DNA from: Gnetum montanum
Lineage: Eukaryota > Streptophyta > Gnetopsida > Gnetales > Gnetaceae
Length of the DNA stretch: 64,000 nucleotides
Assembly (NCBI GenBank): GCA_015680685.1
Contig: MNCI01027262.1
Coordinates: 834,586 to 898,585, forward strand
Direction: 5' to 3'
The notes under the pieces were generated by a model. It worked only from the letters and a program-made list of their open reading frames with translations. It did not search any database and had not been told where the DNA came from. Position 1 is the first letter of the stretch. Every line of letters starts with the position of its first letter. Below are positions 56,722 through 64,000 of this stretch, piece by piece. A program made the translations under genes and the position numbers.

Positions 56722-58700
56722 CATGCAAATATGATGTGGGTTTTAATACTTGTAATTTACAAATAGTGCACAATCTCTTAGTGCAACTAAAAAATATGTG
56801 TTAAAAGAAACAAAAAGATTGCAAACATCAATATTGTTTCAAAACTCAAAAACATTAACCTTTGCATAAATACTATGCCCCCACCAACAATTTGCTAGTT
56901 TTTCACTTTGTTACCCCCCAAGATTTATAAGCTTAGAAGTTTATAACTCAATGCTACCTAATAGAATCAAACTTGTGACTTGGGGTTACCAGGCCAAGGC
57001 CCATACCACTAGGCTAACACCTCATTGTTTATTCCTTGAATTTAGATACAATTGGTACCTTTATATCCACCCAACAAAATAAGTGAAATATTGTCAGCCA
57101 ACTTGATTTCAAGTTTTAAGCAATTTTCAAACCCTAAAACAAGATAAGAAAATAGTGTCCAAATCTTACTATATTGTTGAGATTTGTGATATGTGTAGAG
57201 CCTTAAGAAAAGACATTATTCACATAAACTGTACTGTAGTTATCAGATCAATAAATCTCCTTGCCAAGTCTTAGATTAGTACAAACTAGAACTTCATATC
57301 AATTTAAAAAAAAAAGCCCACTAGTCTAAATGGAGAACTTGATAAAACCTACAGGAAAGGTAAAACTTTAAAAGTAAGGACAATACCTTGGAAGCCCTCA
57401 CCATACTAAGGGTATACTCTATTGAAATGGCTTGCGAATTAGTGAATCACCTTTTAGATATTTTAGTTGATGATTTAAAATCATTGAAATAATACATCTT
57501 TGAATCTAGATATTTTAACTAATGATAAAAATTTTACTTTCTAAAATATCTAACAACTAGGGTTTGGCTTCACATATAACATGAACAATGTCATATTCAT
57601 TTAGAGCAANAATGATGGTATTGGCGCAAATAATCAGGTTGAGCCAAAATAGGCAGTTCGCCACTTTTCTGACGCGTTGACATAGCGTAGGAGATCTGGG
57701 GATATCTTTTTCTTGCCAAACAAGGTATTAAACCTTCGCTTGAAACTTACAAAACTATCATTGCTACTATTAATGCAAACGTTTATTATGGTAAAGTACA
57801 TAAATTTATCATGACCTCTAATATGGTATTATGTGATACCACAGTACATATCAATGCACCACATACTAAGAAAAGGAAAGCTTTTTAACAAAGAATGCAG
57901 TTAATTTTATTTGGAGAAAACCCTTTGTTGTTCTTTATGAAACAATGGATTCACAATTATTCTAGGATTGTTAGATTTTAATGAAAATCATAGTTTAAAA
58001 GTACAATACAAGATTCAAGATNGCGAGAACTGAGAATGGGTGATTTGGAAGATGGTAAAGAGCAATATTTATTCAAAGAAAGTTTACAACAATGTAAGTT
58101 TAAATTTAGAAAGAAAATTTGTAACAATGTAAGCTTAAATTCAAAATGAAGTGCTAGTTTAATGGTAAAATTTTAGATATGGTAACTCTAATCTATGAAT
58201 TTGATTCTAATAATTAATACTAAGTTAAAAAAAAATATCTAAGGTTCTAAACCCCTTGACTCATCTACTAACTCACAAATGATACAATTTTTTTGCTGCA
58301 ACACTGAATGGGTGATGAAAGGAAATAAACACATGCAAGTCATTTTCAACAGCTTTTAACCTGCATGAGGGTGATTTTCTTAAAGAAAGTTAAATCCTGT
58401 CCTACACTTTTAATTCTAAAATAAACCTTTGAACCCAAGATTTTGCACTCTGATGCTTCAATTATACTTTAGGTTAAACGAAACCCAAGCTTGCTTGCAA
58501 ATTCAAAGTTACATTGTCTGCGACGTTAATGGGTTATCGTCAGTCAAATTCAAAGTTACACCGTCTGCTCTCCGGCATTTCAAAATCAATGAAGTAGCCG
58601 GTGGAACTTTACCTTCCCTTTTCTGAGAAGGCGTGGGATAGTGGGGACTGGAAGACTGGGAGGTGAAATTCCAACATATCGTGACATACTTTACCTTTGC
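56722..58700. other. AT-rich host DNA without a gene
   Basis: No convincing reading frame. Single unresolved bases lie at 57610 and 58022. One tRNA-like SINE candidate is listed separately. Confidence 0.55.
56955..57023 (-). mobile_element. Possible tRNA-derived SINE head
   Basis: On minus, GGTGTTAGCCTAGTGGTATG resembles a Pol III A box (TAGCCTAGTGGT). About 45 bases on, AGTTTGATTCTA resembles a decayed B box (GGTTCGAATCC). It does not fold as a complete tRNA. A SINE body or tail was not identified. Confidence 0.4.
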
Positions 58701-58710
58701 TTTTCCAACA

Positions 58711-58717
58711 TATATAA
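58711..58717 (+). promoter_or_regulatory. Candidate TATA box of the 59.1 kb dirigent gene
   Basis: TATATAA in 'aacatatataaactcg', about 370 bases before the ATG at 59084. The distance is long for a direct promoter, so a long leader or another start site is possible. Confidence 0.35.
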
Positions 58718-59083
58718 ACTCGTGACATCATTTCCTGCCAGACTTAACCATGGTTCATAATCCGATACTCTCTCCTTTCTCTCCTGTAAAGGATCAGCCA
58801 CAATTCTTACTGTGCAGAGGTCTTGATCAGTCGCTCACACAGAAAAGAGACTCCACGAGCCCACTTACGCAAAATAACAGAAACAAAAATGAAAAAACAT
58901 CTGCAATGAGAGTTCTTGGAGGGCTCCTGGGCACGCTGAGTACAGCAAAACACTCTCAACTACTGCTGCACATCTGCATTTTACAGCGCATAATCATTCT
59001 GCTCCCACCAACTATACTACAGTAACCATCCGTTACTTTAAAGCCCAGGCCCAGGAGACGACGAAGCTCGCAGAAAAGCAAAA

Positions 59084-59617
59084 ATGGCTGCCCATTTCTT
59101 GTGCTGCTGCTACTGGTTTTGATGTTCTTTTGCGTGGCCTCAGCGGCAGCTAAGGCCAAAACGAGGAAGGAGAAAGTGAGCCGGCTGAGATTCTATTTCC
59201 ACGACACTGTTATGGGAAAAAACAGGTCGGCGGTTATAGCCGTGGCTCCGGCAAAGGGGTTTCTGAACAGCTTCGGCTTAATCCGCGTGATCGACGATCC
59301 GCTCACGCTGGGGCCGACTATGGATTCTCCGCAGGTGGGAATCGCCCAGGGAATTTATTCCTCTACTTCTTCCACTGTTCAGGGTGGCTTCAGGCTGCTC
59401 ATGGCAATGAATTTGGTGTTCTAACAGTGGCAAATACAATGGCAGCACTCTGGCTCTGCTCGGCAGCAACGCTGTTTTGAGTGAGGTGAGGGAGATGCCC
59501 ATCGTTGGTGGAACTGGGCTTTTTCGCTTTGTTCGAGGATATGCTCAGCTTCGAACCCTCGTCTTGGAGGGTGGCAATGCTGTTGTCCGCTACGATGTCA
59601 CTGTAATGCATTTTTAG
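59084..59617 (+). pseudogene. Dirigent-like gene with two frameshifts
   Basis: Secreted dirigent-type protein, expected to act in the apoplast on phenoxy-radical coupling. ATG 59084 starts Met-Ala-Ala-His-Phe, but the Leu-rich signal peptide (LLLLVLMFFCVASAAA) reads one frame away, so one base is missing near 59100. The mature part has LRFYFHDTVMGKNRSA, FGLIRVIDDPLTLGPTMDSP and VGIAQGIYSSTSS. A one-base insertion near 59424 breaks the frame before Asn-Ser-Gly-Lys-Tyr-Asn-Gly. It then continues with [18 protein letters not shown] and ends Asp-Val-Thr-Val-Met-His-Phe-stop at 59617. Otherwise it is full length (about 177 residues) and undecayed. Either it is a young pseudogene or one or both indels are assembly errors. 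Confidence 0.85.
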
Positions 59618-60485
59618 AGCTGCTCTTTTCTGAGCCTTATTTGGAACAGAATTGTTTGCTGAGTTAGATGCGGATTTTAAAAAGGTATATGTGATGGGGT
59701 TCTGAAACTCCTTTATAGATCTAATAGAATGACAGTGGAAGTAAATAAAATGTTGATTTCAGTTTGCATTGTTGATGAAATATGCTCATGTTCAAGTTCA
59801 AGTTTGCTCAAAGTTTTGTTCAAGTTCAGCCATTTTTCTGAAATCTTTCCGTATTTCACTGTAACCTAGTATTTTCTTATCCATCGGTATAAGTAGACTG
59901 TTTTTTTTTTTCTATTTTCTTATCCATCGGTATAAGTAGACTGTTTTTTTTTTTCTTTTTTTCCTTTTTCTGAAAATTTACAGAGATCATCGGAATTAAT
60001 TGCTCGTGCAACTCGCGGATTTTCTGAAATCTTTTGGTATTTCACTGTAACCTAGTATTTTCTTATCCATCTGTATAAGTAGACTGTTTTTTTTTTCTTT
60101 TTTTCCTTTTTCTGAAAATTTACAGAGATCATCCGAATTAATAGCTCGTGCAACTCGCGGATCCCCCAACAAGTTGGGGACTTTTCGATGTTCTGTAAAA
60201 TTCCGGAGATTCCCCATGTTCTGTAATATTTTATCGCTGTGTTTTGGGTTGTTCAAAATTATAAAAACCCAATAATTTTTTTTCAAAAAAGAATACAATA
60301 AAAATCCAGACAATAATCGTGTTGAGAACTGTCAATAATCATTTTTTTTCAAGAATGGTTTTTTTTGTGTTAAAACAAACCATTTTGTGTTAAAACGAAC
60401 CATAATGCATTGAAATTACATCCAGTTTTCAGTCTCAGAAACACAATAAATAAAAGAGCAGAACTTTGGACACCTTGGTCTTGAT
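59618..60485 (+). repeat. Dirigent 3' flank, duplicated at 7597-8341
   Basis: Collinear with 7597-8341. Inside it, a segment of about 150-170 bp is tandemly repeated (about 59835-60005 and 60018-60160), and a shorter 'cggtataagtagactg' unit is repeated within the first copy. The 7.6-8.3 kb copy has only one unit, so the expansion came after the locus duplication. Confidence 0.85.
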
Positions 60486-60675
60486 TTATTTGCAGCGATT
60501 CCATGTGAGTTTTTCCTTCTTGTTACAAATTTCACTTGTTCCTCACTGTTCAAGAAGAATTCTGAATGCTCTAATTGGCTTCTGCCTTATGGTGCTCCAA
60601 GCTCCAAGTTGTTGGCAGAACGTTTTTCTGTCATAAGTTTTCTAGGCAGAACAGAGATATGGCACATGTAAAAGG

Positions 60676-60836
60676 CTGTTTTCTCCGAAACATGATCATC
60701 CTATCTGAGAATTCTTGCTTTCGAATCTTTCCCAGAACCACTAGAACTGACAGTAACAGCAGTTTTCTCCGAAATATGATCATCCTATCAGAGAATTCTT
60801 GCGTTTTAATCTTTTCCCTCAACCATCAGAACTGAC
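60676..60836. repeat. Tandem duplication of about 83 bp
   Basis: Two units start near 60676 and 60759 and share 'ttttctccgaaa', 'atgatcatcctatc' and 'gagaattcttgc'. Noncoding. Confidence 0.75.
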
Positions 60837-60839
60837 AAG

Positions 60840-63356
60840 TGACAGTTGTGGACCCCAAAGAATCAATGCTGTTATAAAAATACGGTCTGTAATTGAGTTA
60901 GCTTCAACTCTCATCTGGTTACTCATGGTTTTAGCAGCTTTGGTAGATGGGCAAGACTTGATGGGTCGTATAATCACATTTATTGAAATTGATTTTTTTT
61001 ATTTGTAAATTTTAGTTTTATAAAAATATAATATCGGTCCAAACATCCCATGAATCTTTGGACGTAATGCAATTTCCATATTTCTTGTCATATAGGGCTC
61101 TGTAGGACTGGAATTCAACGGCAGAGCTCATTAAATGTATATAAGGGTCTGTATGTAAAATATGTTACCGTTTTTAGGTCCGACACCGCCGCTGAAGTAT
61201 GTTAAACTTTTTTTCAAGAATGTTTTCGCTTTTCTATGATCGATGAGAATATCGACGTCAGAAAATAAATAATTATCAATGCCAGAAAACCCTTTTACAT
61301 TAAGAATGTTTTCAAAACAAAGTTTATGAAAGGAATAGAAGGCAACATTCTTATAATGTAGTGTCACGACGTACTGGAGATAGCTGTATATGCACTTCAA
61401 ATCCTTACGTTACTGTTGAACCGTAAAGTGGCATCCATTGAATACGGACTCTTTTAGAATATAGTCCGAATAACTTTTTATGTCCACCGTGTCTTAAAAA
61501 AGTTAATGGTGAGTGCATTAAAGAAAGTTAAAAAGGCAATTTGATGCCGAGAGGCATAGTCCTAAAAACAACGTTTAAAAAAAAGGTAAGGGAAGCTTGG
61601 AAAGTGACATCATGTATTACCATAATCATTGTCTTTTATCATTAATTAAATATGAATAGAATCCTTACTTTCAATATCTTTTCCAAATAATATTAGAGCT
61701 TAAGTAAGCTTAACGAACAAAGAATGGTCAATGGTATAGATCCTCTTTTTATAATTACCAAATGTAAATTTATAAAATTATGGTAAAATTAAAAGACATG
61801 AAAGGAAACATTATAAGTATTAAAGGATATTATCATGCAACCCATATGTGCATAGAAAATTTGTTGTTCAATAAGATAGTAAACATAAGCTAAGAATAGA
61901 CATTCGTGCATGTTACCTTAAATCCATGGTAAAAAATCAATTTTATGTAAATTCTTTTTTGTATAAATTTGGCCTACACAATACAACATAAAATTCTCTT
62001 ATTTCATAATACTTGCCTCTGCAAGTATGTGCTTTCTAGCTAACTCTTTTTCAAGATTATTATATGTTTAGTAAGTTCCTTTAAAGTATTATGTTGGCTA
62101 TATATCTTACAGTTGTACTTATAGTCAACTTGTTTATGATTTTGAGATCCCCCTCCCTCAATACTTTCTTACATAGAATACTTCATCCTCTATATTTAAA
62201 AGATAAATTTATTTTTTTCTTCTATATTATTTCATGCTTCAATTTTTTAGAATTTTATTGAAATGAGACATTCATTTTATCATATTTAATTACTTCAATT
62301 ATTTCATGCCTAGTCTTTTATATAAAACACCTTAAACATACTATGATGTCTTTCGAATACTAATTATAACTCTTTAGAAAATATCATTGATCGGCTTGCT
62401 TCTTAAAATTGTATGTAATTTTTTAATTTCAATTAGTCTATGAATGTCCATTTTAATTTTAAGCTATATAGATTATTAGCAATTTATACATTTATGTTTT
62501 TAAATTTTGTAGTATTTCTTTGTGGGGGATGTTCCTATGAAATTGTTCTTTCTTGATCTCACAAGAACACATCCATGAATTAATTATTGAAATACTTAAT
62601 CCATGACCATAAATGCTCTTTAGTTCAATGTGACCTTCAATAAATCAATGATTACGATACAAAAGCACACAAACCTCTAATTGAATGTGGACTTAGTCTA
62701 CTGCACATGAACTAGGAACTATACGAGAATGATGAAAATGACAGGTTTAAGTAGTAAAATTAACTAAGATTTTATTGCTAAAAGTAAAACAAAGTATGGA
62801 AGAAGAGCTATGAGAAATGAAATAATATCTAAGTATAGAAATGGCAATAAAAGATTGTAAAATATTAAAATATCAAGAACTATGATATGGAGGAAAGAGT
62901 TTTGATTCCCTTTGCAAACAAAGAAAAGACTCTATTGCTAAAAGAAAAAGTGTTTGCCTCCTATGAAAGGCCAAGCTACAAGTGTTGATGAAAATACATA
63001 AGTGAAATAAAACTAATAATAATAACCTAATTTGGAAGCAAAATATGGGTTTTGAGGGTGAATATATGAATGGGAAGCTATAGATGTTATCCAAAATCAA
63101 TTCAAGGTCAAAATGAGATACCATTAACTAAGCATCCTCAGACTGACACTAGAGTTTGAAACATTCTAACTTTAGAGACTAATGTTTATGTTGAAAAAAT
63201 TCAAAGTCTCAAAGCTAATGCAAGAACTACCTGATTGATGCTGGCACTACCTCAATATTAGTGCTTGAGCTATTGGAGACTTGAACATTGAATTGAATTC
63301 ATGGTGGGCTATTTCTGCTTCCTTATTAGAATCATAATTAAAATTTATGCTTCCTA
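60840..63356. other. AT-rich intergenic DNA
   Basis: No gene, RNA or clear mobile element recognised. ORFs present are short and without codon structure. Confidence 0.55.
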
Positions 63357-63399
63357 TTGAATGTCATAGCCAAAGAATGTGTGCCTTCTCCTCAAAGTC

Positions 63400-63950
63400 A
63401 CAATCTATCTTTTTGCCCTTACTCCCTTCCTTCCCCTCTCTTTTTCACTCACCCTTGCTTCATCCCTCAGTCTTCCTCATTCTCTTCATTGCTTGCTTGC
63501 TCTCTTGATTTCTCCCTTCCTCCTATGCTCGCATTATCCCTTTATCCCTTCCTCACCCTCTTTCCCTTCCTTCCTCCTCTTCCCCCTCTTTCCCTTCCTC
63601 CTTCTTCCCCTCTTCTTCCTCCTCCTCCCTTCCTCCCTCTCCCTCCCTCTTTCTCCTCCTCCTCCTCCCATTCTCCCTTCCCCTCTTCCTATCCCTCTCC
63701 CTCCTCCTCCACCTTCCCTGCTCACGCTTCTCCTCTTCCTCCTCCTTCCCCTTCACCTCTCTCCCTTCCCCTCTCCCTCCTCTCTCACCTCCCCCTTTCC
63801 CTTCCTCTCCCTCCCTCATCCTTCCCCTCCCCTCATTTCTCCCCCTTTCTCTTCCCCTCTCATCCCACCTCCTCTCCTTCATCCCCTCCCTCCTATCCTC
63901 CTTCCTACCCTCCATCCTTTTCACCTTCTCACCCTCCTTCAGACATTCAA
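63400..63950. repeat. Polypyrimidine (C/T) tract
   Basis: About 550 bases are composed almost only of C and T, mostly TCC, CTC and TTCC units. This generates long false ORFs on both strands. Such tracts can form triplex (H-) DNA. Confidence 0.85.
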
Positions 63951-64000
63951 GCCAAAGACATTTTATAAGTTCAATAGATTCAAGAATAACCACATAGAAA

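Noticed and set aside
63357-63993. ORFs rich in Ser/Pro/Leu on plus and Arg/Glu/Gly on minus
   Set aside because: Direct result of the C/T-only tract; no start context or domain.

Overview
The window is nuclear DNA of a seed plant and fits a conifer or other gymnosperm best. The grounds are very low gene density, long old LTR retrotransposons nested in one another, a small cluster of dirigent-type genes, a plant-type tRNA-Ser gene and GT-AG introns. Placement below seed plant is inference. Nothing bacterial or viral was seen.

Layout. 1-7249: decayed LTR elements with coiled-coil internal ORFs and LTRs at 1768-2680 (+) and 3504-4414 (-). 7250-8341: a dirigent pseudogene with its 3' flank, a diverged duplicate of the 59.3-60.5 kb locus. 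8342-14919: a Ty3/gypsy element of Athila-like type (tRNA-Asp-type primer site, gag, protease, RT, RNase H, integrase), broken at about 14.92 kb. About 15.0-19.1 kb: an L1-type LINE remnant. 19.2-20.6 kb: an LRR remnant, a dirigent-domain coding segment, a 71-bp tandem duplication and a tRNA-Ser(AGA) gene. 20802-38021: a structurally complete Tat-lineage Ty3/gypsy element in minus orientation (element 1, TSD TTAGT). 38106-56716: a related, older Tat element in plus orientation (element 2, TSD CATAA), containing two later solo LTRs, each with its own TSD. 56.7-58.7 kb: no gene, one possible SINE. 59084-59617: a dirigent gene with two frameshifts. 59.6-64 kb: duplicated flank, tandem duplications, AT-rich DNA and a 600-bp polypyrimidine tract.

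The main discovery is inside the two Tat elements. Between protease and reverse transcriptase each carries an antisense gene of eight exons (27445-31584 on +; 45237-49635 on -). Start codon, exon order and intron phases agree between the two copies. Three exon lengths are identical (119, 275 and 818 nt), and the other length differences are multiples of three, except in exon 4. The protein, about 1,112 codons, matches no family I can name with confidence. A conserved splice acceptor directly upstream of RT suggests the whole antisense gene lies inside the sense intron that separates gag-PR from RT.

The spacers of both elements also hold arrays of a short covarying stem-loop followed by TTAAACTAG. 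The polypurine tract and 3' LTR start sit in a conserved hairpin. Most element genes carry stop codons that look like cytosine deamination, so the elements are probably inactive now.
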